From Zygnema cylindricum (taxonomy: Eukaryota; Streptophyta; Zygnematophyceae; Zygnematales; Zygnemataceae): a DNA stretch of 42,454 nt. Under the pieces are notes generated by a model, which did no database searches, had not been told where the DNA came from, and worked only from the letters and a program-made list of their open reading frames with translations. Of this stretch, positions 1 through 10,967 are shown piece by piece. Each line of letters begins with the position of its first letter. Within the stretch, counting starts at the first letter, position 1. Made by a program: the position numbers and the translations under genes. Location of the stretch: contig JBBHKE010000072.1 of the NCBI GenBank assembly GCA_037447655.1, positions 1-42,454 of the forward strand, read 5' to 3'.

Positions 1-246
1 TTTCCATGCGGACGATCCCTGTGAGTTATAACAGCGGAAACACAGTTACAGCGTATTAGACGGACAGTATCCACACCGTCCGTCTTTGCAGGATACCGAG
101 AATCACTGTTAGCGTTAAGAAAAAAATAGCGTGGGATTTCATTGTGTTCGAAATTCAAATTAAAAAATGAACCGACCGTGGGCGGGTTTTCACCGCTTCC
201 TAAATCAAGTATGAGCGTAGAAATAACGATTATTAACACAACTGTA
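1..246. other. Intergenic, with one TIR-like half site
   Basis: No gene seen. A hairpin with 7-bp arms (gacggac at 59-65, gtccgtc at 78-84) is present. Around 94-118 the sequence taccgagaatcactgttagc resembles the terminal inverted repeat of the elements at 247-811 and 41118-41714, suggesting the left end of another, degraded copy. No matching right end was found nearby. Confidence 0.4.
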
Positions 247-811
247 CACCGCGAATCGTAATTAGAGTAAATTACTGTAATTCGGTCGCTCGAAATTTCG
301 ACTCTATGACATCAAATAGAGTAAATGATTCTAATTTTTTCATTATTCTAATTTAGGTAAGTTTAATTAGCGTAACAGAGTTGTAATATAGGTTCGTTTT
401 AAATAGTGTGGAGTAGGGATGACGTTCGACCGTGCAAAACTGTACTTTTTTAAGTAAAAAAGTACAAATAATGATTTAATACAATCGCGCTCGCACGTGA
501 AATCGGACTAAGCGAAAAATCAATCACATCGAAAAAAAGCTGTTCGCATAACTCTCGTCCATCGACAGCATCGTCGTCAGTGTGAACATTAACTTACATT
601 CGACAGATTTTGTACGTCCACGTAATTTAGCGTTTATAATTTCAGCGCGGATATTTAATGCCGACATAACCCAATATAGAGTACTAAATAAATTAGAGTA
701 AACTTCGACTGTGAAAAAGTTCTATCACATAAATTAGAGTTCATTACTCTAATTGTTTTTTTTTGTTTTTTTACTCTTATTTTTTCATTACTCTAATTAC
801 GATTCGCGGTG
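247..811. mobile_element. Non-coding TIR element (MITE-like), copy 1
   Basis: A 565-bp AT-rich stretch bounded by inverted ends. The left end reads CACCGCGAATCGTAATTAGA and the right end is its reverse complement (gattcgcggtg, ending at 811). The perfect match, flanking bases included, is 27 bp (gtacaccgcg... into attagagtaa). Each end is flanked by TA (245-246 and 812-813), as expected for TA target duplication in Tc1/mariner-type transposition. The interior repeats short motifs such as attagagtaa and contains no open frame of note, so it would depend on a transposase made elsewhere. It shares ends and internal motifs with the element at 41118-41714. Family assignment is inference. Confidence 0.65.
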
Positions 812-813
812 TA

Positions 814-2700
814 CTTTATTGACTGAGCCTTTAGGGCACCAAAAACAAAAGAAGAAGAGTGCATTAAGAAAACGTGATGGTAACCATCTTAGTACGTGGG
901 AAACAAAAAAAATGAGTGGATGGCAGATCCAAAAGTTAGAACCTAAATGTTGAGGAAGGTGGCAAAACTCACAAACAAGGCGAAAAAAACTAATCCACAA
1001 ACGTGAGGAACTTAAACAAAGAGTCTCAACGGAGCAACAATCATCAAAGTAATGACACTGTGCTCAAATAAACACTAACTAGCTATAAATCAACAAGACT
1101 AAATATCTACAAAAAAGCAACCTCTATAGCCCCTCGGGCCCGAGGGAGCATGTTAAGGGAGTTTCAAAACAAGTCGACGATCCATAACCACAGTAACTGG
1201 TCAGAGGAGGATGAAAGTCTGCACACGATGTAAAACGCAAAAAATAGTTGACAATAAAAAGAAGTAATGATTTTCAACAAAAATAAGTAATGACCGAGGC
1301 ATGAGGGCTCTCATGGCCGGTCTATTGAAAGAGAGACTACCACAAGTACAGATAAACTCGTCCAAAGCAACATCCAAACAACAAAATATCTCGGACCGTC
1401 ATCAAAATGAACTCATCCATGTTCTCACGAAATAATACTTCAATTTCTTCAGGCCGTCACGGGCGGCGAATATAAAATGTTGAACCGCTTCATCGACGAT
1501 TGTATCCGAAACAGGGTTCGCTAAAACAATGTCAAGCATTACAACGTTAATCAAACGTAAACTAATAATACATCAAACACATAAAAAAATACCCCTTGAA
1601 AGAGATATTTGAAATGGCGTCATGGATATTATAATGCGCTTTAACCAATTCTTACCCATGGATGGAACGAAACAAATGGACGTCATCGCTATGTTGGACA
1701 CGATCACAAGAGCAAAAAAGGCAACCAACTAGAAGGTGTGTAAGGCAAGTCAAGCTTGAAGTTGAGGGCGGTGACAAATTGAGCACGCGTGAAATGCAGC
1801 ATGGAAGAAATATGTGTTGTTAATATTAAACCTAACCCACTTATAACGATAATAAAGGATACTTAAACTCGGTCGTATGCCCAAACTTGCAAACAAATGC
1901 ATCAAAGCCTATCAAAGTGTGAAGGATGCCAACGAGGGGGTCGTCAAAGGTTAAAATATTTTAGACAACTGTTGGGGAGGGGGAGGGAGTGTTGGTAAGT
2001 AGGTTGGGCTATAGGGGAAACACCTTGTAAAAAATTGAAAATTCACTTGTGAGTCTTAAAGGTTGAGAAGGTCTTCCACCTCCGACATATTTGTTTCAAA
2101 AGCATAATCAACAAACTAGTCAATCAAAGTATCCAAACCGAGGGCATAACCGAACACACGAATGTCGTCAATTAGAGAAAGAGTCTAAAAATGACGAGAG
2201 TGAGCAAAATAAGGTATAATATCACCAACTGACTAAGCAACACAATTGGACAATAAAATAAAAAGGTTAATTTATGCCAAACAATATTTGAAAAGGTTAT
2301 AAGGTAACAGAGCTTGGTCGACATGGACGACAATATCGGTGTGGTCCTCTAACAAAAGAAAAAGGCAAAAATATTATGCAACACCGAAAGCGTGGAGGCC
2401 TTGGCAATAATCAAGGTCAAAAAAATGTTCATTATGATGATCGAACTGAGTAGGGGAAGAGAACCCAACTCAGTCTCACCAAAAAAATAGAGGTTGATAG
2501 TCAAACAATAAAAATCTTACAAAATAGGATTATTCATACAATCGAAAAAGGGCAGCAATAATTTGCAAAAAAATCACGCTTCAGTCCACCATATCAAATA
2601 CCCTGGCAAAATCAACTTAAAAAAATAATAAAACCGGATGGGAATCTAAGATTGAATTAATATAATATAAAGACGATAGAAGGGACATTACGAATCACCT
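814..2700. other. Intergenic, possibly a decayed coding region on the minus strand
   Basis: No intact gene. The minus strand has stretches with protein-like composition interrupted by stops, the clearest being 1402-1539 (46 codons with stop, with residues such as DEAVQHF and LKKLKYYFVRTW) and around 2050-2230 (including DDIRVFGYALGLDTLID before a stop). These could be remains of an old transposon or gene, but I do not recognise the family. A perfect 16-bp palindrome, ccctcgggcccgaggg, lies at 1131-1146. Confidence 0.3.
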
Positions 2701-5397
2701 TCGAATTTGATAACTTTTATTCTATCTATGTTTTTTTTTTGGTCCATGAACACAAGTTAATGTTAACAATACTTTCAATTTGGGTCAACATCCATTGATC
2801 ATTTTCAATGTAAAGTCAATAATAGTTATTAAATACGACCCCTTTTTATAAATTTTGTCATCAACATCGATGAAACCATGCAGGAATCAAATAAAATCCT
2901 ATAAGGTGCTCAAGGTTGACAGTGGCATCCGCTTACCATCCACCTCACCATGTGGTAGCGTTTTTTTTTTCGTTTTGATCTCCGAATAACTTATTTTATC
3001 TGTTACGTATTTACCGTGATATTATAGTAGGCGTATGATATTCGGGAACGTATTTTTTCCTTCTGACTCATGAGATTTGTCTAATAAAGGCAAATCGCCC
3101 CTTCCAATACAACCTTTTTACCTTTCAGTAACAATTCCCAATTCCTATCGTTGCCGATTTTCTAGCCCACCATTTTTTTGTTTTGAAAAGCTAGTTTAGT
3201 GCGTACGCGACGTTTCGTGCGTACTTGACGCAAGTTTTAATGCGTAAGTACTAACTTGATTTAATGTGAAGGTTCAAATGGTTTTGCGGATTGGGGGAGT
3301 AGATGTACGGATAAAATTAAAGTGACTTAAAGGTCAAATTGAGTGGCGCGAACCAGCAATCGAAATGGACGGCAGATCGCGAAGTGATCTTACATTGAAT
3401 ATTCCAAAGTGTAAGTGTTTGATATGTAACAAAATATGACAGGCAGAATATATGGAAAAGTACGTCACTAGTACGGAGCGTCATATTTGGCCATTGGACA
3501 AATAATCATTTACCGGCATTTATGGTGAAGAACGCAGTCTTAGTACGAACCCGATTTAAGTGGCACGATTCCACTTCGACAAAGTGGTTCATGGTACATT
3601 TGAAGTGTGGACGGCGTCCGGCGATATTTTTGGAGGTTCACACTATTTTAAGGACGTGATTCACGCGGGGACCACAATTGACTTAAGCACGCCGTGTCGT
3701 TTACTTAATCACCGACACATACTCAGGAGTTTTGCATTGTACAACCACGGTCAGCTGGACTAATATGATTGCTGCTGACTAATCATCGGTAACACTTTTT
3801 ATATAGACGTATATTTGTAAATATTTGAGAAAAAATTGTTTGTAGTTTAGTGCATTATAAAATAGTGTTTCACAGTTCAATTAGTGATAGGTGTAGCTCT
3901 TAGATTAGAGTTGGACTCAGTAGATTAGTATCTGAGTATAACTTGTAGGACTTAGATTATTTTCATTATCACGGTTGACCTTATGAAAGTAACGGCATAT
4001 TGTTTTCCTGCAACTTTGACCTAATGGTGTGATCACCCTGATTGATGTTTTTGTATGAAACTTTGTGGAGATATTTTATGATATACAAAATACATGTTTA
4101 CGTAGTTTTAGTCTATTTTGTCAATATGTAAAATTATGTGGGAAGTCGACCTGTTTAGTTTGAATAGCAGCCAGTTGTTTTTGGGAAACTCTCGAGCTTA
4201 TATATTCTAGATTCCTTGGTGGATTTGGTTGTAACTTTGGGGCTTTATAGTGTCTATGGTATACTGCATATTGTTTCAGTCTGAGGTGATTTAGTTTAGT
4301 GTGGAGTAATATGTGCTCTATGAAACACAGTTGTTTTTGGGGTAGTCTGTGGGTGTTTCCGAAAGTAATCCATGGCTGAAATAGGCTATAGACAACAACT
4401 TTATCTTCTTTACAAATTTAAACGCTTTCACTTCTATTCCGATTTTTTTTTAATATGTCATTCATACTAAAAAAAGTTATAAGAATTTGAAAGCAGCTTC
4501 GAGGACAATGTTTTTTGTGTAACAACTCTAAAAAACAATTACAATTGCCCTATTTGTTTATGTTGTCTCTCGTGATGGAAAAATGGGCGCAAATAAATTA
4601 TATGGTTCACCTTTTTTATCGGAAAATAATAGGTCTTAAAAGCACATTGATTGAATAAATGATAAACTTTTTTGTGTGTAAAATTGGGCGTCATTTATTT
4701 TAGCTTGGAGTGGTGGGTCTGTAGTTATAAAATGTGACATCACGCATCATACATGAATTATTAACCTTTATATAAAAAAAGAAGCTTTATTTTATTACCT
4801 TTAATGCCAGTTGTCATCGTTTGTACGAGTGGTTAAAAACGTGAAAGCCTGCGATCCCGGAGGGCAAAACACTTGTATTGTTGATGCATACAACATTTCG
4901 CAAATTGACATTAGCACATAAAGTAAAAACTACAACTATTTACTTCGAATATAAATATAAAATGAGAACATTATTTTCATAATTTTTTAAAATAGATTAA
5001 ACTGTTTTAGCGGCCAAGACCAACCGCGCACACGAATCGAATCGAAAACTTGAAACTAAATTATGACATTTAAGTTTAAAACATCTTCATCGAATATGGA
5101 AACGCAAATTTTTGAGTTATCATACAAAATTAAATCTAGCGCTACCCACCTCCCCCCCCCCTCTCCGCCTCCTCATATAAAAAATAGGGCGGATTTACAA
5201 AACGTAGAGTTGCACATAATGGGTATTAAGTAGGAAAGGATCCATAATCCCTAGTGCCAAACATCACCACAAAAACTCATACAGTGGCTATTTATACAAA
5301 GTGGCCTATACCGCGCTTTTATTTATGGCGTGATGTCGCCGAATGATATTAGAGTGCCCTACGCCGACATGAAAAAAACAAATTATTTCCATTATTC
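2701..5397. other. Intergenic, AT-rich, nothing identified
   Basis: No convincing gene, RNA or element. The longest open frame here (3560-3763, plus) has a short piece (FEVWTASGDIFGG) faintly reminiscent of an HSP70 nucleotide-binding-domain motif, but I do not support a call. The stretch around 3197-3230 contains several gcgtac/cgtttcgtg motifs similar to those at 10968-11042. A run of about 11 C occurs near 5152-5162. Confidence 0.4.
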
Positions 5398-5402
5398 ATA
5401 AT
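5398..5402. repeat. Degraded target-site duplication, left copy
   Basis: ataat here and acaat at 9758-9762 flank the Copia element and agree at four of five bases. The single difference is a C/T transition, as expected for an old 5-bp duplication made on insertion. Confidence 0.6.
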
Positions 5403-6385
5403 TATTGTTCTACAACCACCGTTGCAGGAGGAGAACCAGCGGTAGTAGTGGAAGTAGACATGAACACCCGCAAAAACTATTAAAGTACCTTCTCAACAAC
5501 CAACTTTGAACTGACACAAAATATAACTCACAAAGCTAATAAGCCTCAAATTTGCCGCACTGATACACAATACAATAAAATGATAATAACCAAAATTCGA
5601 GCCTAAATGACCGAGTAAATCATAAGATATGATGTTTGGAAGTTTTCGAAAAACTACCCGCATAAAATCATATTCCCAAAACTGGATACTACAAAATTGG
5701 CTAAGTCCTAAGTTATGTACTCACAGTGTGTATCTACTGATCTACAATAACCGTTACTACGGTTATTATCCTAACTAACGACAAAGCAACCAACCTGTAC
5801 GTCACTGTACCTTAAAATCCTAATTATTAATTTTTAAAAACCTGATTAACGGAACACTGTTTTTTATTGCACTAAACTAAAAACCAATGTTATTCAGATA
5901 TTTACAGATGTTGAACCGTACAAAAAATGTTCCAACCGTACACAAACGTTCCAACGGTAATCGCTAAAGTCCAGCCGAATGTCGTCGTGTAGTACGAAGC
6001 ACCTGAGTGCTTCGTCACTTGTGGTCCCACGCGAATCACGCTTGTGGTCCCGCGTGAATTGCCTCCGTTGAAACAAATTCTATCGATGATGGTACCGTCG
6101 AACTGTACCATATGTTTCCAAAATACACAGGTCACATCTCGTTCGTCCGATCATGTGAATCGAATCGTCAAATGTTTGACACGTATGGTTGACTCTCGGC
6201 GCCACTCCGAAAAGCCTATATACGTTCTTTCACCGACACGTGTCCTTGCAAAAGTACGATATAATCTACTGTACTATTTGCTAATGTAACGCTAATAAAT
6301 GTAAGTATTAGAGTAGACTACTAAAAAAATATCCTAAGTTATTTTTACCCCTATTTACTGAAATAAAGATTTATAAATTACAACA
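5403..6385 (-). repeat. 3' LTR of the Copia element
   Basis: A 983-bp copy that aligns over its length with 8750-9757, with many substitutions and small indels. On the minus strand it starts TGTTGTAATTTATAAATC, directly after the polypurine tract. Its far end carries TA instead of the TG expected on the plus strand (5403-5404), an end mutation. It includes the first ~20 gag codons, which shows the gag start lies inside the LTR. It carries two units of a 23-bp tandem repeat (6018-6063) where the 5' LTR has three. A hairpin with 8-bp arms (ataaccgt / acggttat) lies at 5747-5766. Confidence 0.9.
6018..6063. repeat. 23-bp tandem repeat in the 3' LTR, two units
   Basis: Two imperfect 23-bp units start with cttgtggtccc at 6018 and 6041. 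The corresponding stretch of the 5' LTR (9367-9435) has three units, so the LTRs differ in unit number. Confidence 0.75.
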
Positions 6386-6400
6386 CTCCCCTAAATCTTT
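6386..6400 (-). promoter_or_regulatory. Polypurine tract, plus-strand primer of the Copia element
   Basis: On the minus strand the sequence AAAGATTTAGGGGAG directly precedes the TG that opens the 3' LTR. A purine-rich tract here primes second-strand DNA synthesis in LTR retrotransposons. Confidence 0.85.
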
Positions 6401-6432
6401 AAACTCACTTACTCACTTAGTCCAATAGTATC

Positions 6433-7872
6433 TCAGCAAAACTGTAACTTAGGAGGAAGAACCGCTTTTGTTAACATGTCAACCACCATCTTCTCATCCG
6501 GTAAATAATACAATTTAACGACTTTTGCAAGTACTTTTTCTCTAACAAAGTGAAGTTTAACATCCATGTGTTTGCTCTCAAAGTGATGGCTGGGGTTAGA
6601 GGCAATTGCAATGGCTGCCTGGTTCTCACACCAAATAGCAGGAGGACCAGTTTGCACAAACCCAAGTTCTTGTAAAATGGACTTGACCCATAAGAGCTTC
6701 TTGAGGGCAAAAGCTGCTGCCATATATTCTGACTCCATTGTGGATTAAGCTGTAACCTTTTGTAATTTGCTACTCCAGCAGCAAGTTCCATCTCCAATTT
6801 TCAAAACAAAGCCGGTGGTAGATTTATGGCTTCGCATGTCTCCATAGCTAGCATCGCTCCATGTCCGTATTTTCACCTCTCCTCCTCCGAGTGCAAGCTT
6901 GAAATTTCGAGTACCTGCAAGATATCTCAACACCTTTTTTGCAGCTTCCCAATATGCCTTTTTAGGATTCTGCAGACTTGTGCTCAAGACTTCCACAACT
7001 GTTGCAATGTCGGGTCTCGTACAATTCATAAAATATATATGACTTTCAACCACATGTCTATAAGGCTTTGAAGCCATAAACTCTTCCTCCCCTGTCTCTA
7101 GATTCTCACAAACTATTATGCCTGAGTCTGACTCAATTCCTTCCAATTTCTGCCTAACAATATAGTGGACCCCTCCAGCCGAACCCACTTGTGAAGGACC
7201 GAGAACATCAGAATATATTAGCTGCAGAACTTTCTCAGATCTGTGGTCTGTTTCCCGTGGAAATGGCAATTTGTGGATCTTGCCAAGTAAACAACCATCA
7301 CCTGATTTTGTAGGATAGGAACTGAGAGAAACTCCCTTAACTTTTCTCCAATTCACCATTTTTTTAGGGCTATCATACTTCATATGTCCTAATCTTTTAT
7401 ACCAAAACTCATTATCCAATCGGACACTAGAGTAGAGAACATCATTTTCTTTATATTCAGCCATGTCCATCCGGTACATTTTGCTAGCATCTCTAGTTCT
7501 TGTTACTGCTATTTTCTCTTTCTTGCTAACTACCTGTCTACCTCCTTTCAAATTTACTTCAATGCCTTTGCTCTCCACTAATGATGTAGAAAAAAGATTT
7601 TTCTTAAAGTCTCGAACAAACAAAACATTGTGAAGGGTTATTTCCACCGACTTTCCTCCGACATCTACCATCAAAGATATATCACCCTGAGCTGAGGTTT
7701 GAACACTCATGCCACAAACATTGTAAATACTCCTTGGAGATGTTTGCTAAAGATTCGTAAAAGCCGCCTTGTTCCATTACATGTGGACTGACTCTCCCGT
7801 GTCCATGATCCATCTTGCATCCTTAGAACCCTCCATGGCTGCCGCCAAATAAGTCTGCATCCTCTGCCTCAT
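6433..7872 (-). pseudogene. Copia pol remnant: protease, integrase N-terminus fused to RT end and RNase H
   Basis: One 480-codon frame broken by nonsense codons (two just after the protease motif, one TAA at 6745-6747). The protease motif reads WIMDTGES instead of the usual D-S-G-A. Next comes the pre-integrase region with RLGHM and KSGDGCLLGK; the first His and first Cys of the HHCC zinc site are replaced. The integrase core starts at LIYSDVLGP and breaks off near 7158, where the frame passes straight into the end of reverse transcriptase (KPYRHVVES, NCTRPDIA) and RNase H (TWSDASYGD, STMESEYMAA, SKHMDVKLHFVRE). The DDE core and RT active site are therefore absent. The open frame across the deletion makes a 321-codon fused stretch (6745-7710). 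The product cannot be functional. Confidence 0.9.
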
Positions 7873-7999
7873 TGAAGCTTAAAGACTTATCTGCATCAAT
7901 TGCAAAACATGAAATAAAGAGCATTTCCACGGGTAGGATTCCCATAGAAGCCTTTGTGATATTGGCTTTGTTGACAACCTGGCCTGTATAAACGTGTCT

Positions 8000-8808
8000 C
8001 ATTAACCTTTTTCAGCTTAGGACAGTACCTGTATCCATGACCTTTAGCAGAATAATAAAAGCAAATAGTAGAAGATAACCTATTCTGCCTATAATTAAAC
8101 TGAGTAACCTGATTTTGATTCTAGTTAACCCAACTCTTATCCTGTTTAATCTGATTTCTTTTATCAAAGTTTGTGGAAAAAGCTTCAACCTTTCCTTCAA
8201 GGAGTTTAGTATTAGTCTCTTCCTCCAATATAAGATTATATGTTAACTGAAATGACCAGCTAACTTTATCATGACTTTTTAACTGAACATACATACCTTC
8301 ATGCTACTAGGGAGACCTCTAATAAGCAAAGCTGCCTGTTGAAACTCAAGAAATGACCCCCCAGCAGAAGAATGAGCATCAATGAGTGCACAAAAATTGT
8401 CACAATACTCGACCATAGTACCCATGAGTATTTGTATCCCCAATTTTTTCCAGCCACCAAAAGCTCCTCTTGAACATTCGCATTTTCAAAATAAGATTTC
8501 AGTGATGTCCAAATCTCGCTCGCCTTATTTATTTTTAGTCGAGACATGATCAAATTTTCTGAAATACAAAGAACTAAATTGTTCCTTGCCATTGAATTCT
8601 TTTTCGCCCAAGTTGGATCTCTTTCATCGAGGGAGCCATCCAAGACCCCCAATAAGTCAGCAATTTCAAACGACGATTTAACAATCGCCGCCCAGTAAGC
8701 ATACTTTTGGCCATTGAAGATAGGAATTCTTGACGAAAGGCCCATAACCTGTTGTTCTTCAACAACCGTTGGAGGAGGAGAACCAGCAGTAGTAGCGGAA
8801 GTAGACAT
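8000..8808 (-). pseudogene. Copia gag remnant with CCHC-like knuckle
   Basis: The frame starts at ATG 8808 (MSTSATTAG). The first ~20 codons lie within the LTR and the next codons overlap the primer-binding site. The N-terminal capsid region is clear (IPIFNGQKYAYWAA, SEIWTSLKSYF). Near 8430 the similarity shifts frame and continues as VEYCDNFCALIDAH and FQQAALLIRGLPSSM, so one frameshift breaks the gene. Further on, 8022-8063 encodes a nucleocapsid knuckle with CCHC spacing (C, then H eight residues later, then C five later) in which the second Cys is Tyr. Gag would package element RNA; this copy cannot. Confidence 0.82.
8739..8749 (-). promoter_or_regulatory. Primer-binding site for half initiator tRNA-Met
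   Basis: Immediately after the 5' LTR end (…CAACA) the minus strand reads GGTTATGGGCC. Its complement GGCCCATAACC matches the anticodon stem-loop of eukaryotic initiator tRNA-Met rather than the tRNA 3' end. Drosophila copia and yeast Ty5 are known to prime with an initiator tRNA cleaved in the anticodon loop, and this site has that form. No site matching a tRNA 3' end (TGGTA…) was found after the LTR. The primer site overlaps gag codons 20-24. Confidence 0.8.
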
Positions 8809-9757
8809 GAACACCAACAGAATCTATCAAAGTACCTACTCAACAGCCAACTTTGAACTGACACAAAATATAACTCAAAAAGCCAATATGCCTCAAATTT
8901 GCCACATTGATACAAATTACAGTAAACTAACAATTCCCAAAATTGGAGCTCACATGACTTAGTTAACTATAAGATATTATGTTTGGAAGTTTCCCAAAAA
9001 TCGCCCTTAGAAAATCATATTCCCAAAACTGGATACTGCAAAATTGGCTAAGTCCTAAGTTATATGCTCACAGTGTGTTTCTACTCATCTACACAAATTT
9101 GGGTAACCGTTACTACGGTTATTATCGTGACTAACGACAAAGCATCCTACCTGTACGTCACTGTACCTTAAAACCCTGATTATTATTTTCTAAAAACCTA
9201 ATAAATGGAACACTGTTATTTATTACACTAAACTACAAACCAATGTTATTCAAACATTTACAGATATTGAACTGTACACAAAATGTTCTAAATGCTTAGT
9301 CAGCGGTAATCGCTAAAGTCCAGCCGAATGTCGTCTTGTAGTACGAAGCACTTGAGTGCTTCGTCACTTGTGGTCCCACGCGAATCACGTTTGTTGTCCC
9401 TCGAGAATCACGCTCGTGGTCCTGGGTGAATCGCGTCCGTTGGAGCAAATTCCATCGATGATGGTACCATCGAACTGTACCATATGTTTCCGAAATACTC
9501 GGGTCAGATCCCGTTCGTCTGATCATGTGAATCGAATCGTTAAATGTTTTACACGTATGACTGACTGTCGGTGCCACTCCGAAAAACCTGCATACGTTCT
9601 TTCGTCGATACGTGTCCTTACAAAAGTACGGTACACTCTACTGTACTATTTGTTATTGTAACGCCAATAAAGGTAAATATTACAATAGACTACTAGGAAA
9701 ATATCATAAGTTTTCTTTACCTCTATTTATTGAAATAAAGATTTATAAATTACAACA
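8750..9757 (-). repeat. 5' LTR of the Copia element
   Basis: A 1008-bp LTR. On the minus strand it opens TGTTGTAA and closes GAACAACA, so it has the TG…CA ends with a 5-bp inverted terminus TGTTG/CAACA. Beyond its outer end is acaat, the right target-site copy. It contains the gag ATG (8806-8808) 59 nt before its inner end. Three units of a 23-bp repeat lie at 9367-9435, and a hairpin with arms taaccgt/acggtta lies near 9104-9121. Confidence 0.92.
9367..9435. repeat. 23-bp tandem repeat in the 5' LTR, three units
   Basis: Three imperfect 23-bp units start at 9367 (cttgtggtccc), 9390 (tttgttgtccc) and 9413 (ctcgtggtcct). The other LTR has two. Confidence 0.75.
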
Positions 9758-9762
9758 ACAAT
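9758..9762. repeat. Target-site duplication, right copy
   Basis: acaat, matching ataat at 5398-5402 at four of five positions. Confidence 0.6.
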
Positions 9763-10545
9763 GTGCAATAAATGTGACCATTTTGTAATTGTTGGGAAGC
9801 ATTTTGATGAGATTTTTAAAAATAATGCCATATAAGAAGAGGCGAATGAGGAGTCCTTGACTAACGAGGTAATACAGAGGTTGTGGTAGAATTAACATAC
9901 GGAGAATAGTCGATACCTGTACAAGTAAGGTGGATAAAAAGGTATGTAAAATATTCCACCCTAATAGCTCACCAAAAGGGTGCAATCGGATGTCAAAATA
10001 TGTTGACTTTTGCAAGGAAGTGTGGGTTATAAGTCTCATTTCGCAACAATCCTTAAAATTGATGTTGTGGATGACGAGGATAATAGACTCGGAAAAAAGT
10101 CGCGTCGTACAAAGTTTGAGACATCGTATGGAACTGATTATAATAGAGCGACTCTAAAGGAAAAAAATATTGTCGGCAACCTAAGTGGAGGGGGGGCTGT
10201 ATCAAGATCACGTAATCAAAATCGCAATCTTAATCCTCACCTTTTTTTTTAGGGAGTCCATAAGTAGAGTGGTGTTTATCGGGGGAAGATCGTTGTAACA
10301 GGAGGTCCTACCTCTCAGAAAATCCCATTACTACAAACAATTCCAACCACACATTCCACACATTGGAAAACACACATCCACATTTGACAACACTCACATA
10401 AGGATAAACTTGAAATTAGAAGAAGCTTCTGTCCACATAACATTAGCTTGGTCTCTTGCCCTCGTGGCTCAACCCTTCTTTTTAAAGTGTTTTCTACTAC
10501 TCTCCACTCTTAATAATTCTATCTCTTAACTACTAAAACACTATT

Positions 10546-10816
10546 TAGTTAGTAAGAGATTTCAATGCAAAATGCCTTTTCTCCAATTTGGTATTAATCG
10601 CTCAGGACCAAGATCAGCCGGAATTTCCACAAACTTTTCCCCAAAGGAAAAAGATGTCTACTCTCCTCTTACACTTCTCCATTTATCCATCATCGCCCTG
10701 GACTCGCCAGGGCAGAGTCAAAGCTCCGTTTGAACAGGCTTTTACCTGGGCCAATCATTGATCACCAAGGACTCGGACTGACCAATGCAAAAACGTGCGA
10801 AATCTCTTACTAACTA
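10546..10816. repeat. Inverted repeat pair, possible small TIR element
   Basis: tagttagtaagagatttc at 10546-10563 and its exact reverse complement at 10799-10816 bound about 235 bp. A third, imperfect arm (atctcttaactacta, 10521-10535) sits just outside the left arm. The enclosed sequence has no long open frame. It may be a MITE or a hairpin-forming remnant; no clear target duplication is visible. Confidence 0.45.
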
Positions 10817-10967
10817 CTTAGCACTTTATTAACCAATTAAACGCTACGTTTCACTACGTAACATTTACGTGCAAAAACGCGCGCCAAACGAAACGCGACT
10901 TCGCACGATCATGCGTCACAAATTTCGCACGTGAAACTTCCTACTAAATTCCCTTAAGTGAAAGTGA

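Larger units (their letters stand above)
5403..9757 (-). mobile_element. Copia-type LTR retrotransposon, internally deleted and dead
   Basis: A 4355-bp element in minus orientation: 5' LTR 8750-9757, primer-binding site 8739-8749, gag remnant, pol remnant, polypurine tract 6386-6400 and 3' LTR 5403-6385. The domain order gag, protease, integrase start, reverse transcriptase end, RNase H is the Copia (Ty1) order. The internal part is only about 2.36 kb, roughly half of what a full element needs: the integrase catalytic core and most of the reverse transcriptase, including its YxDD site, are missing. Frameshifts, nonsense codons, LTR divergence and a mismatched target duplication all point to an old, inactive insertion. 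Confidence 0.92.

Noticed and set aside
3560-3763. 67-codon plus-strand frame with FEVWTASGDIFGG, resembling an HSP70 motif
   Set aside because: Only a dozen residues are similar, the DLGGGT and other HSP70 motifs are absent, and nothing around it continues the similarity.
9356-9661. 101-codon plus-strand frame shared between the two LTRs (also 6044-6289)
   Set aside because: It lies antisense within the LTR, differs in the repeat region between copies and has no recognisable product.
5403-9757. Tandem array of two Copia elements, because gag sequence adjoins the left LTR copy
   Set aside because: The shared gag start ends exactly where the TG/CA border and primer site lie, and the flanks give a 4/5 target duplication, so gag coding inside the LTR explains it better.
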